DNA of 64,000 nucleotides, from the NCBI GenBank assembly GCA_003574685.1, contig QOCQ01000003.1, positions 248,001-312,000 on the forward strand, in the 5' to 3' direction. The notes below the pieces were generated by a model, which was not told where the DNA came from, did no database searches, and saw nothing but the letters and a program-made list of their open reading frames with translations. This DNA is from Rhodospirillaceae bacterium SYSU D60007 (lineage in GTDB: Bacteria > Pseudomonadota > Alphaproteobacteria > Reyranellales > Reyranellaceae). A program made the translations under genes and the position numbers. Position 1 is the first letter of the stretch; each line of letters opens with the position of its first letter. Positions 11,747 through 21,159 of the stretch are shown here, in pieces.

Positions 11747-13828
11747 ATGCGCCCGCCCATCCTCAATCCACTGTTTGCGGCGCCAACGTCGTTACCGGGA
11801 ATTGGCGACAAGCTGGGTAAGCTGGTGGTCCGGTTGACCGGTCCGCACGTGGTGGATCTGCTGTGGCACCTGCCCTATGCCCTCATCGACCGCCGTCACA
11901 CGCCGACCATAGCCGAGGCCCAGCCCGGATCGATCGCCACCATCATGGTCACAGTCAGCGATCATGAACCGCCACGCAATCCGCGCCAGCCCTACCGCGT
12001 CTGGTGCGAGGACGGCACCGGTCGAATGTCGCTGGTGTTCTTCCAGGGCCGTGTTCCGTGGATTCAGGGGCTTCTGCCGATTGGCCAGCAGCGCGTGGTC
12101 AGTGGCCGGGTCGAACTTTATGGCGGCTTGCTGCAGATCACCCATCCCGACCATGTCGTGCCGCCCGCGGAACGGGACAAGCTCGCACGCGTCGAGCCGG
12201 TCTATGGCCTCACCGCAGGTCTCTCGCCGCGGCCGCTGGGAAAGGCCATCGAAGCCGCTCTGGAGCGCGCGCCGGCGCTGCCGGAGTGGCTCGATCCCGC
12301 CTGGCAACAGCAACAGGGATGGCCGGACTGGCTGACCGCCCTGAGGACAGCGCATCACCCCGAGTCCGAAAGTGATCTCGACAGGCTGGCGCCTCTGCGC
12401 CAGCGGTTGGCGTATGACGAGCTGCTGGCAAGCCAACTCGCAATCAGCCTGGTGCGCAACCACACCCGCGTCGCCGCCGGCCGCTCAGTACAAGGCGGGG
12501 GGCGATTGCGCGCCAAAGTGCTGGCCGGCCTGCCTTTCGCGGTGACGGGCAGCCAGCGAACCGCAGTGGAGGAAATCGTGGCCGATATGGCCGCGACCCG
12601 CCGCATGACCCGCCTGCTGCAGGGCGATGTCGGCAGCGGCAAGACCATCGTGGCGCTGTTGGCCATGCTCAATGCCGTCGAAGCCGGCAAGCAAGCGGCA
12701 CTCATGGCGCCCACGGAAATCCTGGCGCGCCAGCATCATGCGACGATGGAGCCTCTGGCGGCCCTGGCGGGCGTGCGGCTGGCCCTGCTAACCGGGGGCG
12801 GGCCCGCCCGGCGACGGCGCGAGATCCTTGCCGGCCTGGAGGACGGGCGGATCGACCTGGTGGTCGGCACGCATGCGCTGGTCCAGGATGATGTCCTGTT
12901 CAAGGATCTCGCCCTGACGATCATTGACGAACAACACCGGTTTGGCGTCGAGCAACGCCTTGCACTCACAGCCAAGGGTATCGGCGTCGACCTGTTGGCA
13001 ATGACGGCGACACCGATCCCGCGCACCCTGATGCTGGCTTTCTACGGCGATCTCGATACGTCGAAGCTCACGGAGAAGCCGGCCGGCCGCAAGCCTGTCG
13101 ACACGCGGACCATCGCCCTGGAACGCCTGGACGAGGTCATCGCCGGCCTTGGCCGCAGGCTTGCCACCGGTGCGCGCGCCTACTGGGTCTGTCCATTAAT
13201 CGAAGAGTCGGAGGTTAGCGATCTTGCCGCAGCCGAAGAGAGATATGCCGGCCTTTCGCAGCATTTTCCCGGCAAGGTGGCCCTGGTGCATGGCCAGATG
13301 AAGGCCAGCGAACGCGATGCCGCCATGCTGGCCTTTGCCGAGGGCCGCGTGCAGATTCTGGTCGCGACAACGGTGATCGAGGTTGGCGTCGATGTGCCCG
13401 CCGCGAGTGTGATCGTCATCGAGCATGCAGAGCGCTTCGGACTGTCGCAACTGCACCAGTTGCGTGGTCGCGTGGGACGTGGCACCGAAGCCTCCACCTG
13501 TCTCCTGCTTTACGCCACGCCGCTTGGAGAGACGGCCAGGGCGCGGCTGGCGATCATGCGCGAAACAGACGATGGATTCCGTATCGCCGAAGAGGACCTG
13601 CGGCTGCGCGGCGCGGGCGAACTGCTGGGCACGCGCCAGAGCGGCATGCCGGAAATGAAGCTGGCGGACCTTGCGGTGCATGCCGATCTGCTCCAGGCCG
13701 CGCGGGATGATGCCCGCCTGATCGTCGATCGGGACCCCGAACTGACCTCGCAACGTGGCGAGGCGCTGCGCATTCTGCTGTACCTGTTTGCGCGCGACGC
13801 GGCCGTCCGCACCTTGCGTTCGGGCTGA
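11747..13828 (+). CDS. recG: ATP-dependent DNA helicase RecG
   Basis: 693 residues from ATG 11747; upstream in-frame sequence would overlap sdhE. The N-terminal wedge/OB domain includes DLLWHLPYALIDRR and RMSLVFFQGR. The helicase core has LLQGDVGSGKTIVALLA (Walker A), LTIIDEQHRFGVEQR (DEQH box), TATPIPRTL, QILVATTVIEVGVDVP and QLRGRVGRG. RecG regresses stalled replication forks and branch-migrates recombination intermediates. The length is the usual one for the family. The 165-bp gap to sdhE must hold divergent promoters. Confidence 0.97.
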   Translation: MRPPILNPLFAAPTSLPGIGDKLGKLVVRLTGPHVVDLLWHLPYALIDRRHTPTIAEAQPGSIATIMVTVSDHEPPRNPRQPYRVWCEDGTGRMSLVFFQGRVPWIQGLLPIGQQRVVSGRVELYGGLLQITHPDHVVPPAERDKLARVEPVYGLTAGLSPRPLGKAIEAALERAPALPEWLDPAWQQQQGWPDWLTALRTAHHPESESDLDRLAPLRQRLAYDELLASQLAISLVRNHTRVAAGRSVQGGGRLRAKVLAGLPFAVTGSQRTAVEEIVADMAATRRMTRLLQGDVGSGKTIVALLAMLNAVEAGKQAALMAPTEILARQHHATMEPLAALAGVRLALLTGGGPARRRREILAGLEDGRIDLVVGTHALVQDDVLFKDLALTIIDEQHRFGVEQRLALTAKGIGVDLLAMTATPIPRTLMLAFYGDLDTSKLTEKPAGRKPVDTRTIALERLDEVIAGLGRRLATGARAYWVCPLIEESEVSDLAAAEERYAGLSQHFPGKVALVHGQMKASERDAAMLAFAEGRVQILVATTVIEVGVDVPAASVIVIEHAERFGLSQLHQLRGRVGRGTEASTCLLLYATPLGETARARLAIMRETDDGFRIAEEDLRLRGAGELLGTRQSGMPEMKLADLAVHADLLQAARDDARLIVDRDPELTSQRGEALRILLYLFARDAAVRTLRSG

Positions 13829-13848
13829 CAAACGGGCACAGGCGCGTC

Positions 13849-14841
13849 ATGTCCCTGCCCCACCTTTCAACCGGCGCAGCAAAGCCGATGATCGGCGTGC
13901 TGATCAACCGCAGAAGCGGCCGAAACCGGGCTGGGTTGAAGGAGCTGCGGAACCTGGTGCGGCAATCGCCGGAGGTCGTCGCGCGCGAAACCTCGAGCCG
14001 TGCCGAGGCCGCGGCGGTGATGCGTGAGTTCAGCACGCTTGGCGTCGGCATTCTTGCCGTGTCGGGCGGCGACGGAACGCTTCAGGACGTCTTCGGCCTG
14101 GTCTTCAACGACCACCTCTTCGCCAAGCCCCCTCTGCTCGGTATCTTGCCCGGGGGCACCACCAACATGATCGGCCACGATGTCGGCGTAGCACGCAAAC
14201 CCGCACGAGAGCTTGCGGCCCTGCTGCAACGGGTGCGCACGGGGCGCGTTGAGCAGGGACTGGTGCGGCGCCGGCTGATCGCCGTGCATCACCACAGCCG
14301 GCCCGGAGTGCAGTACGGGCTCTTCGGCGGCGGGGCCGGCATCCATCAGGGGACGATGATCAGCCGCCGGTCGGTGGACCGGCTGGGTATGCGTGATGCC
14401 GCCGGGCCGCTGGCCGGCCTGATGGGGCTGATTGGTCCCATGTTGATCGGGCACAACCCGATCAGGGCCGTAGCCGCCGAAATTCGCCATGATGGCCTTG
14501 TCGAGGAGCGCCGCGACTACCTCGCCATCATCGTCAGCACCATGGAGCGCCTGCTTCTTGGCTTGTTCCCGTTCTGGGGCTCAGGTCCCGGTCCCATCCG
14601 CCTGACAACCGTTGCAACAAAGCCGCGCCGCTTCTCGCGGGTTATCCTGCCCGTGCTCCGCGGCCGAATCCCTGCCGATGCGACACCGATGAACGGATAC
14701 CGCAGCGTCAACGCACGGCAGGTGGAGATCGACATGACGGGCGGCTTCGTGCTCGACGGGGAGATCTTCGAGGTCGAGGCCGGTAAGCCGCTGCGTCTGG
14801 ACGCCGGCCCGGAAGTAACCTTTGTAAGAGGTGGCGAGTAA
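13849..14841 (+). CDS. Diacylglycerol kinase-family lipid kinase
   Basis: 330 residues. The catalytic domain starts near residue 14 with IGVLINRRSGRNR, followed by LAVSGGDGTLQDV (glycine-rich nucleotide loop with the GGDGT motif, about 60-72) and LGILPGGTTNMIGHDVG. This is the DAGK catalytic pattern shared by YegS/BmrU-like lipid kinases and sphingosine-kinase-like proteins. The expected reaction is ATP-dependent phosphorylation of a lipid hydroxyl at the membrane surface; the exact lipid cannot be told. It follows recG by 20 bp on the same strand and may be co-transcribed with it. Confidence 0.88.
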   Translation: MSLPHLSTGAAKPMIGVLINRRSGRNRAGLKELRNLVRQSPEVVARETSSRAEAAAVMREFSTLGVGILAVSGGDGTLQDVFGLVFNDHLFAKPPLLGILPGGTTNMIGHDVGVARKPARELAALLQRVRTGRVEQGLVRRRLIAVHHHSRPGVQYGLFGGGAGIHQGTMISRRSVDRLGMRDAAGPLAGLMGLIGPMLIGHNPIRAVAAEIRHDGLVEERRDYLAIIVSTMERLLLGLFPFWGSGPGPIRLTTVATKPRRFSRVILPVLRGRIPADATPMNGYRSVNARQVEIDMTGGFVLDGEIFEVEAGKPLRLDAGPEVTFVRGGE

Positions 14842-14854
14842 CGCGGGGCCGCGG

Positions 14855-15625
14855 CTACTCCGCGCCCGAGCCGATCACGCCGCCATCGGCAATGATGACC
14901 TGCCCGCAGACGAAGGCAGCCGCCCTGGATGCAAGAAAGACGGCAACGCCGCCGATGTCATCCGGTTCGCCGATGCGCTTGAGCGCCGCCTTGTTTTCCT
15001 GCGCCGAGCGAATCTGCGGGTTCTCCCAGAGTGCCCGCGCGAAATCCGTCCTGATCAGGCCGGGCGCGATCGCATTGATGCGGATGTTGTGCTTGCCCCA
15101 TTCCATGGCCAGCGACTTCACCAGCGACAGGTCCGCCGCCTTCGACATGTTGTAGGCCGCGATATGTGCCGAACCGACCAGCGCGCCGATGGACGACACG
15201 ATGATCACGACGCCATCCCGGCGTTCGGCCATCTCGGGTCCGACTGCATTGACCAGCCAGAGATTGCTCAGCACGTTGTTCTGCATGATCTTGTGAAAGA
15301 CCTCGTCCTTCAGGCCAGACAACGGTCCAAAGTAGGGATTCGCCGCGGCATTGCAGACCAGAATGTCGATGCGGCCGTAGGCCTTGCGGGCTTGCGTGAT
15401 AAGATTTTCGAGCTGCGCCTTCTCCGAGATGTTGGCGGCGACGGCGATGGCTTCGCCCCCCTTCGCCTTGATGCCGGCCACAACCTCCTCGCAGGCGGGC
15501 AGCTTGCGGCTCGACACCACCACCCTGGCGCCATGCGCAGCAAGCTGCTCGCAGATGGAGCGTCCGATCCCGCGGCTTCCGCCCGTCACCACCGCTACCT
15601 TGCCCGTCAAATCGAACATCGACAT
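14855..15625 (-). CDS. SDR family oxidoreductase
   Basis: 256 residues from ATG 15625, chosen because ggagggcaggg directly precedes it and because the protein then starts right before the Rossmann fold (TGGSRGIGRSI, about 13-23). The NNAG-like loop appears as CNAAANPYFG, and the active site has SSIGAL and YNMSK (Tyr-x3-Lys). A closing GQVIIADGG is typical of classical SDRs. It should be an NAD(P)H-dependent alcohol/ketone oxidoreductase; many homologues are annotated as 3-oxoacyl reductase-like, but the substrate is unknown. It is convergent with the lipid kinase, 13 bp apart. Confidence 0.92.
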   Translation of the reverse strand: MSMFDLTGKVAVVTGGSRGIGRSICEQLAAHGARVVVSSRKLPACEEVVAGIKAKGGEAIAVAANISEKAQLENLITQARKAYGRIDILVCNAAANPYFGPLSGLKDEVFHKIMQNNVLSNLWLVNAVGPEMAERRDGVVIIVSSIGALVGSAHIAAYNMSKAADLSLVKSLAMEWGKHNIRINAIAPGLIRTDFARALWENPQIRSAQENKAALKRIGEPDDIGGVAVFLASRAAAFVCGQVIIADGGVIGSGAE

Positions 15626-15701
15626 CCCTGCCCTCCGCCGGATTGCGCTAATCGGGCGGACATTAGCGACAGACGTACGGCCTGACACGAGAAACCGTCA
15701 G

Positions 15702-16871
15702 CTAGCGGCGGAACAACGCGGCCAGTTCCACGTGTGCCGACCACAGGAACTGGTCCACCGGCATGAGCTGTTCCAGTCGATATCCGCCGTCGACCAGCCT
15801 TCGAGCATCGCGGGCGAAACTGCGGGGATTGCAGGAGACAGCAACGATGATCGGCAGCCGGCTTTGCGCCATCTCGGCGGCCTGGGCGGGAGCACCGGCC
15901 CGCGGCGGATCGAAGATCGCGGCGTCGAACGTATCAAGCTCGGCTGCGCGCAACGGATCGGACGCAAGATCGCGCAGGACTCCGCTGCCCGCCCCCTCGA
16001 AACCGGCTTTGCGCAGGCCAGCCTTGACGGCGTCTACCGCGGCGTGATCCCCCTCGATCAGGGTCACACGGCGCTGCGGCAGCAGTCCCAAAGACAGCGT
16101 GCCAATGCCGGCATAGAGGTCGACCACGCGGCTGGCGTCGGCCAGCCAGATGCGTGCGGCGGTACGCAGGGTTGCTTCGCTGGGAATCGTTGCCTGCAGG
16201 AAAGCGCCTGGTGGCGGTTCGACCTCGACCTCGCCCAGGCGCAGCCGCGGCACACGGCGTGCAACGACCGTTTCAGCCGACCTGCGCTGCCCCCACGACA
16301 GTCGGGCAACATCCGCCGCTTCCGCGAAGTCGGCCAACGCGGTGCGGCGATCAAGATCCAGCACCAGCCGCTCGCCCGGCACCAGCAGGACATCGACGCC
16401 AGTATCCGTCCAGTTCACGACAGCCTCGGCCGACCCGCCCTGCGGCAGCACGGTGGCGGCGAGCGCCCGCAGTCGCGGCATCAGTCGCACAAGCTCCGGC
16501 ATCAGTACCGGGCATTCCTTCAGATCGACGATCTCGTGGGAGCCACGGCGCGCGAAGCCTGCCAGCACGCCGCGCGCGCTATGCCGAAGCGTGAAATCCG
16601 CCCGTCGTCGTGCCCCCGGTTCCGTGCGTAGCATCGGCAGGATGCGGCCCGGCGTGACGCCCACCGCCTGCAGGGCCGCAACCGGTGCCTCGGCTTTCCA
16701 GGCCACGTAGGATTGTTCTGCCCAGTGCTGGACAGCGCAGCCGCCGCAGACACCGAAATGGCGACAGGCAGGCTCCCGGAGGCCGGGGGACGCCTCCGGC
16801 GGCTGCATCAGGTCGGCCCGCGATTGTGGTGCCAGCCGGCGTCGGCCTAGGCGGCGGCTGTGCCCAGCCAT
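15702..16871 (-). CDS. RNA (uracil-5-)methyltransferase, TrmA/RlmC/RlmD family
   Basis: 389 residues. The iron-sulfur cluster ligands are visible: CRHFGVCGGC near 36-45 and a fourth Cys in LKECPVLMPE. The SAM-binding motif VVDLYAGIGTLSLGL and the catalytic region FDPPRAGA followed by VSCNPRSFARD with the nucleophilic Cys complete the family signature. It methylates C5 of a uridine, most likely in 23S rRNA. The TRAM domain that normally precedes the cluster in RlmD is absent or reduced, as in RlmC. The start at 16871 overlaps the asparaginase end by 25 bp; ATG 16808 is an alternative that removes the overlap. Confidence 0.87.
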   Translation of the reverse strand: MAGHSRRLGRRRLAPQSRADLMQPPEASPGLREPACRHFGVCGGCAVQHWAEQSYVAWKAEAPVAALQAVGVTPGRILPMLRTEPGARRRADFTLRHSARGVLAGFARRGSHEIVDLKECPVLMPELVRLMPRLRALAATVLPQGGSAEAVVNWTDTGVDVLLVPGERLVLDLDRRTALADFAEAADVARLSWGQRRSAETVVARRVPRLRLGEVEVEPPPGAFLQATIPSEATLRTAARIWLADASRVVDLYAGIGTLSLGLLPQRRVTLIEGDHAAVDAVKAGLRKAGFEGAGSGVLRDLASDPLRAAELDTFDAAIFDPPRAGAPAQAAEMAQSRLPIIVAVSCNPRSFARDARRLVDGGYRLEQLMPVDQFLWSAHVELAALFRR

Positions 16872-17863
16872 GACGCGGCGGGCCGGATTGCGCCCACCTC
16901 CAGGCCGGCGACGTTGAACACCGGCGGTCTTGCAACGTTGTCGAACTGTGCCTCCGTCATCAGACCGAGGTGCCGCAGGATCGCCGCCACCGCCACTTCG
17001 GCCGCACGTGCCGTGCCGTCCCAGATCTTCAGCGCAACGCCCAGACGCAACGTCGGCAGGATCGCGCAGAACACGCCCTCGGCGCCGGTCTTCACCTGCG
17101 CGACGCCCTTGAGCGCACCGTTGACGCGGGTGCAGAAGCGGCCCGTACCTGCCGTGTAGAAGGGCTCGGCGTTCATGGCTTCACGAATACGATGGATCGC
17201 ATGGGCACGCGGTTCGGGCAGGTGCGCAGGGTCGGCCATGTTCGCCATGGCGCGCGCCATGTGACGCAGCGGCACGCCGACGGTCGGAATGCCGCAGCCG
17301 TCGGTCGCTGCAGGACTGCGGGACAGATCGAGTTGCGCGAGTTCTCCATACAGCTCAAGCAGCCGCCGCTGCACGGGATGGTCATGCCGGATATAGCCGC
17401 GCGTCGGCTCACCCTTGTGCACGGCTGTCGAGAGAAAACCGGTATGCTTGCCGGAGCAGTTGTTGAACGCGGGCGTGAGCCGCGCGCCCTCTCGTATGAA
17501 TGCCTCGAATACCGGCAACGACCTTGGTGCATGTGCGCCGCACTCGAGGTCATTCTCCGACAAACCTATGTTCGCCAGCCAGTTCCGTACTGCCTCGACA
17601 TGACGCGCTTCACCGCTGTGCGAAGCACATGCGAGGGCGATCTCGATCTGTCCCAAGCCGAAGCGGTCGGCAGCACCGCTCTCCACAAGCGAAATTGCCT
17701 GCAGCGGCTTGATCGCGGAACGCGCCATAACCGGTGTATCGATGTCGCCCCATGACGCAGCGATCGTTCCGTCTGCAGCAACGACAGCGGCAGCCCCGAG
17801 GTGACGGCTTTCCACGATCGCGCCGCGGGTCACCTCGATGACCACTGGCTTTTCGCCGTTCAC
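16847..17863 (-). CDS. L-asparaginase, rhizobial type (asparaginase II family)
   Basis: 338 residues. The protein shows the features of the rhizobial asparaginase family, which is unrelated to the E. coli enzymes: VTRGAIVESRHLGAA at the N-terminus, MARSAIKPLQAI (Ser-x-x-Lys, serine-hydrolase-like), CASHSGEARHV, and NNCSGKHTGFL. It hydrolyses asparagine to aspartate and ammonia, probably in the cytosol since no signal peptide is seen. It lies between the P450 gene (13-bp gap) and the RNA methyltransferase, all leftward, so the three probably share a transcript. Confidence 0.93.
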   Translation of the reverse strand: MNGEKPVVIEVTRGAIVESRHLGAAAVVAADGTIAASWGDIDTPVMARSAIKPLQAISLVESGAADRFGLGQIEIALACASHSGEARHVEAVRNWLANIGLSENDLECGAHAPRSLPVFEAFIREGARLTPAFNNCSGKHTGFLSTAVHKGEPTRGYIRHDHPVQRRLLELYGELAQLDLSRSPAATDGCGIPTVGVPLRHMARAMANMADPAHLPEPRAHAIHRIREAMNAEPFYTAGTGRFCTRVNGALKGVAQVKTGAEGVFCAILPTLRLGVALKIWDGTARAAEVAVAAILRHLGLMTEAQFDNVARPPVFNVAGLEVGAIRPAASWLGTAAA

Positions 17864-17876
17864 GCCAGGTGCTCCT

Positions 17877-19106
17877 TCAGTTCCATGCCGCCGGCAATGT
17901 CGTTAATCCGCGCAAGGTGAAATTGTTGCGCCATTGCGGCCGGTCGATATCGGGCAGGCGCAATCCGGGCAAGCGCGTGGCCAGCGCCCTGAACGCGAGT
18001 TCGCCTTCCAGCCGTGCAAGCTGGGCGCCCAGGCAATGGTGAATGCCGCCGCCAAAGGAGAGCGGACGAACGTTCTGGCGGGTGATGTCCAGGCGATCGG
18101 GATCCTCGTACGCCGCCGGGTCGCGATTGGCAGAACCCAGCAGGCAGACGATGTTTTCGCCCTTGGCGATCACCTTGCCGCCGATTTCGATATCCTCCTG
18201 TGCTGCGCGGCCTGTCATCTGGACGGATGAATCGTAACGCAGCAGTTCTTCGACGGCGCTCGCCGCCAGATCCGGATCCGCCGTGAGCCCTGTCCACTGA
18301 TCGGGGTTGCGGTGCAATGCCAGCAGGCCGTTGCCGATCAGATTTGACGTCGTCTCATGACCGGCGGCAAACAGCAGGCTGACATTGGCGCGCAATTCCT
18401 CCTGCGAGAGCCGGTCCCCCGCCTCTTCTGCCTGCACCAGCAGCGTCGTCAGATCGTCACCCGGTTCCCGCCGCCGCCGTTCAAACAGGTTGTCGAAGTA
18501 CTCGTCCGATTCCCGGTTGCGCTCGTTGGCCTCGTCGATCTCTGCGCGCGTCATCGGTACGGGGTCGATGATCCGGCCGTTGACGCTGGAGTGATCGAAG
18601 AATTGCTGCCGCTCCTCCTCGGGAATGCCCAGCATGTCGCAAATCACGATCACCGGCAGGCGGTGCGCGATATCCCAGATGACGTCCATGCGGCCCTGGT
18701 CGATGACGCGGTCGATCAGGGAATCGACCAGGGCGGCGATACGCGGGCGCATCTCCTCCACGCGGCGCGCTGTAAACGCCTTGGTGACGAGCGCCCGCAG
18801 GCGGGTGTGATCCGGCGGGTCGAGGACCAGCATGGTGCGGCCGAGGCTGGCAAAGGCGCGTTCCTGCATCGCGTCCAGTCCATAGCGGCGCACCAGGTTG
18901 CCTTCGAAGTTTTTGCCGAACCGCCTGTCGCGCAAAATCAGCGCCACGTCGGCATGCCGGCTCACCACCCACATGCCAAGGGGCAGCCGGAACACAGGCG
19001 CAGTTTCGCGCAGGTACCGGTAGGTCGGATACGGATCGGCGATGAAGGCCGGATCGAGCGGATTGAACACCGGCGCCTGGGACGCTGGGGTCACATTGTC
19101 GGGCAT
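17877..19106 (-). CDS. Cytochrome P450
   Basis: 409 residues, soluble bacterial class I type. The I-helix oxygen-binding motif is LLFAAGHETTSN (about 244-255). The K-helix ExxR region follows in the usual position, and the haem-thiolate loop is LSFGGGIHHCLGAQLAR (about 350), with the Cys ligand in the canonical place. It needs an external ferredoxin and reductase, neither encoded here. The substrate is unknown. It is divergent from the AMP-binding ligase at 19292, which hints at a fatty-acid or aromatic-acid substrate, but that is inference. Confidence 0.95.
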   Translation of the reverse strand: MPDNVTPASQAPVFNPLDPAFIADPYPTYRYLRETAPVFRLPLGMWVVSRHADVALILRDRRFGKNFEGNLVRRYGLDAMQERAFASLGRTMLVLDPPDHTRLRALVTKAFTARRVEEMRPRIAALVDSLIDRVIDQGRMDVIWDIAHRLPVIVICDMLGIPEEERQQFFDHSSVNGRIIDPVPMTRAEIDEANERNRESDEYFDNLFERRRREPGDDLTTLLVQAEEAGDRLSQEELRANVSLLFAAGHETTSNLIGNGLLALHRNPDQWTGLTADPDLAASAVEELLRYDSSVQMTGRAAQEDIEIGGKVIAKGENIVCLLGSANRDPAAYEDPDRLDITRQNVRPLSFGGGIHHCLGAQLARLEGELAFRALATRLPGLRLPDIDRPQWRNNFTLRGLTTLPAAWN

Positions 19107-19291
19107 ACCGGCCTCCGTTGAGCGATCAGGATGTTACCGCGATCGTGGAATTCAATACAGCAATGTATCCAGCCATGACTTGCAGCAGCGACCTTGCGCA
19201 TACCGCGTAGCAAATCGGCGCCGCACGGCCGTCTTGACGGTACCCGTCAAACATAACTCGATAGTTGCCAGGAAACGTCAAGGGATCACCG

Positions 19292-20848
19292 ATGTACCTG
19301 ACACAAGGGCTGCGCCGCGCGCAGCAGATCCGGCCGGCGGGTGGTTCGACCGTCTTTCGCACTCGTCGCCGGACGTGGACTGAGACCACCGAACGCGTCG
19401 CCCGGATTGCAGGCGGTTTGGCAGCCGCCGGTGTGCGTCGCGGCGATCGCATCGCCATTCTCGCTCTCAACAGCGACCACTACTACGAGCTGATGTACGC
19501 CATCCCCTGGCTGGGCGCGGCCATGGTCCCTGTAAACACGCGGCTGGCAGCGCCCGAGATCCAGTACATCCTGGAGGATGCTGGCGCCTGTGCCTTGTTC
19601 ATTGACGGCGCCATGAAAGGACATTTGCCGCTGCTCGCTGGTCGCATGCCGACGGTGAAAGCCGTGTTCTATCTCGACGACGATGAACCGCCCGAGGGCG
19701 TGAAACCTTTCGAGGAGCTGGTGTCCGCCCCCGCATTGGAAGACGCAGGTGCGGGAGGCGACACCCTCGCGGGGCTTTTCTACACAGGCGGCACCACGGG
19801 CAAGTCCAAGGGCGTGATGCTGAGCCACAACAATCTCGTCTGGAATGCGATGAACGCCATCGCCGGCATCTATTTCGACAGCGAAACCACCTACATCCAC
19901 TCCGGCCCCATGTTCCATCTGGCCGACGGCGCCTCTACCTTCGGCGTCACGGCCTGCGGCGGTGTTCACGTCTTCGTCCCCCGCTTTGATCCCGTTGATT
20001 GCCTGGAGATGATCCAGCGCGAGAAGGTCACCCACGGCCAGTACGTACCGACGATGATCAACATGCTGGCCAACCACCCGCGGGTGCGCGAATACGATGT
20101 GTCCAGCCTCAGGTACATCCTCTATGGCGCATCACCGATGCCCGAGGGCGTCCTGCGCAAGGCGCTGGAGATCTTTCCGGGCTGCCAGTTCATCCATGCC
20201 TATGGCATGACCGAGGCGGCACCGATCCTGACCCTCCTGCCGCCACGCTATACGACGCTGGATGGCCCCTATGCCGGCCGCATCAAGTCGTGCGGGCTTG
20301 CAGCACACACGGCCGAGCTGAAAATCGTGGACGAGAATCGCAGGGAAGTGCCGCGCGGCACGACCGGCGAAGTTGCCGCCAGGGGACCGATGATGATGCT
20401 GGGGTACTGGAACAAGCCCGGCGAGACGGCAGCCGTACTTGAGAACGGCTGGTACTACAGCGGCGATGCGGCCTACATGGATGAAGAGGGTTTCGTCTTC
20501 ATCGTCGACCGGTTGAAGGACATGATCATTTCCGGCGGTGAGAATGTCTACTCGGCCGAAGTCGAGAACGCGATCTCGCTGATGCCAGGCGTTGCCGAAG
20601 TCGCTGTAATCGGCATCCCCGACGCGAGATGGGGTGAAACGATCCATGCCGTCATCGTGCCGCGCCAGGGGGCCAGCCTGACGGCCGAAGGCGTCATCGC
20701 GCATTGCCGAAGCCAGATCGCCGGCTACAAATGTCCGCGTTCGGTTGAATTTCGCGATTCGCCGCTACCGCTTTCGGGCGCCGGCAAGGTGCTGAAGCGG
20801 GAACTGCGCGAACCCTTCTGGAAGGGCTACGACAAGCGCGTCAACTGA
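19292..20848 (+). CDS. AMP-binding acyl-CoA ligase (FadD-like)
   Basis: 518 residues from ATG 19292, preceded by aggg. All adenylate-forming motifs are present: YTGGTTGKSKGVMLSH (P-loop, about 167-182), HAYGMTEAAP, YYSGDAAYMDEEGF, VDRLKDMIISGGENVYS, and the C-terminal catalytic Lys in LSGAGKVLKREL. It activates a carboxylic acid to the acyl-AMP and then the CoA thioester. The closest general group is long- or medium-chain fatty acid CoA ligases; an aryl acid substrate is not excluded. It stands alone, divergent from the P450. Confidence 0.93.
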   Translation: MYLTQGLRRAQQIRPAGGSTVFRTRRRTWTETTERVARIAGGLAAAGVRRGDRIAILALNSDHYYELMYAIPWLGAAMVPVNTRLAAPEIQYILEDAGACALFIDGAMKGHLPLLAGRMPTVKAVFYLDDDEPPEGVKPFEELVSAPALEDAGAGGDTLAGLFYTGGTTGKSKGVMLSHNNLVWNAMNAIAGIYFDSETTYIHSGPMFHLADGASTFGVTACGGVHVFVPRFDPVDCLEMIQREKVTHGQYVPTMINMLANHPRVREYDVSSLRYILYGASPMPEGVLRKALEIFPGCQFIHAYGMTEAAPILTLLPPRYTTLDGPYAGRIKSCGLAAHTAELKIVDENRREVPRGTTGEVAARGPMMMLGYWNKPGETAAVLENGWYYSGDAAYMDEEGFVFIVDRLKDMIISGGENVYSAEVENAISLMPGVAEVAVIGIPDARWGETIHAVIVPRQGASLTAEGVIAHCRSQIAGYKCPRSVEFRDSPLPLSGAGKVLKRELREPFWKGYDKRVN

Positions 20849-20863
20849 TACTGATACCCGGCG

Positions 20864-21085
20864 TCACGTGCTGCGTCGCGCCATGAAGATGCAGGCAAGC
20901 CCGGCGACAACGGAAGCAATCCCGGCGATCGACGGAATCGGTATCACCCTTTCTTCCTTGGCCTCAATGCTCAGCGGTCCGAGATCGACGACTTCCTTTG
21001 TATCTGACACCACGATGTACGGCACCACGAGCGCCGCTATTCCCGCGATAACGAGCACGATACCGAGCACGAACAGCACACGCAT
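20864..21085 (-). CDS. Small two-helix membrane protein of unknown function
   Basis: 73 residues from ATG 21085; an in-frame start at 21127 is possible. Two hydrophobic segments are clear: VLFVLGIVLVIAGIAALVVP at about 3-22 and IAGIASVVAGLACIFMA near the end. A charged stretch between them (LGPLSIEAKEERVIPIP) is probably periplasmic. The layout resembles small DUF3185-type inner-membrane proteins, without clear family assignment. It lies between the ligase (convergent) and the glucosidase gene, and could be co-transcribed downstream of nothing else. No function is proposed. Confidence 0.7.
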   Translation of the reverse strand: MRVLFVLGIVLVIAGIAALVVPYIVVSDTKEVVDLGPLSIEAKEERVIPIPSIAGIASVVAGLACIFMARRST

Positions 21086-21159
21086 GGGAACCCCTGCAGT
21101 TTGCGAGTTCCATGCGAAACGCCGCATCCGGATGAAAGTTCCCCTGGCTGCACCGACCG

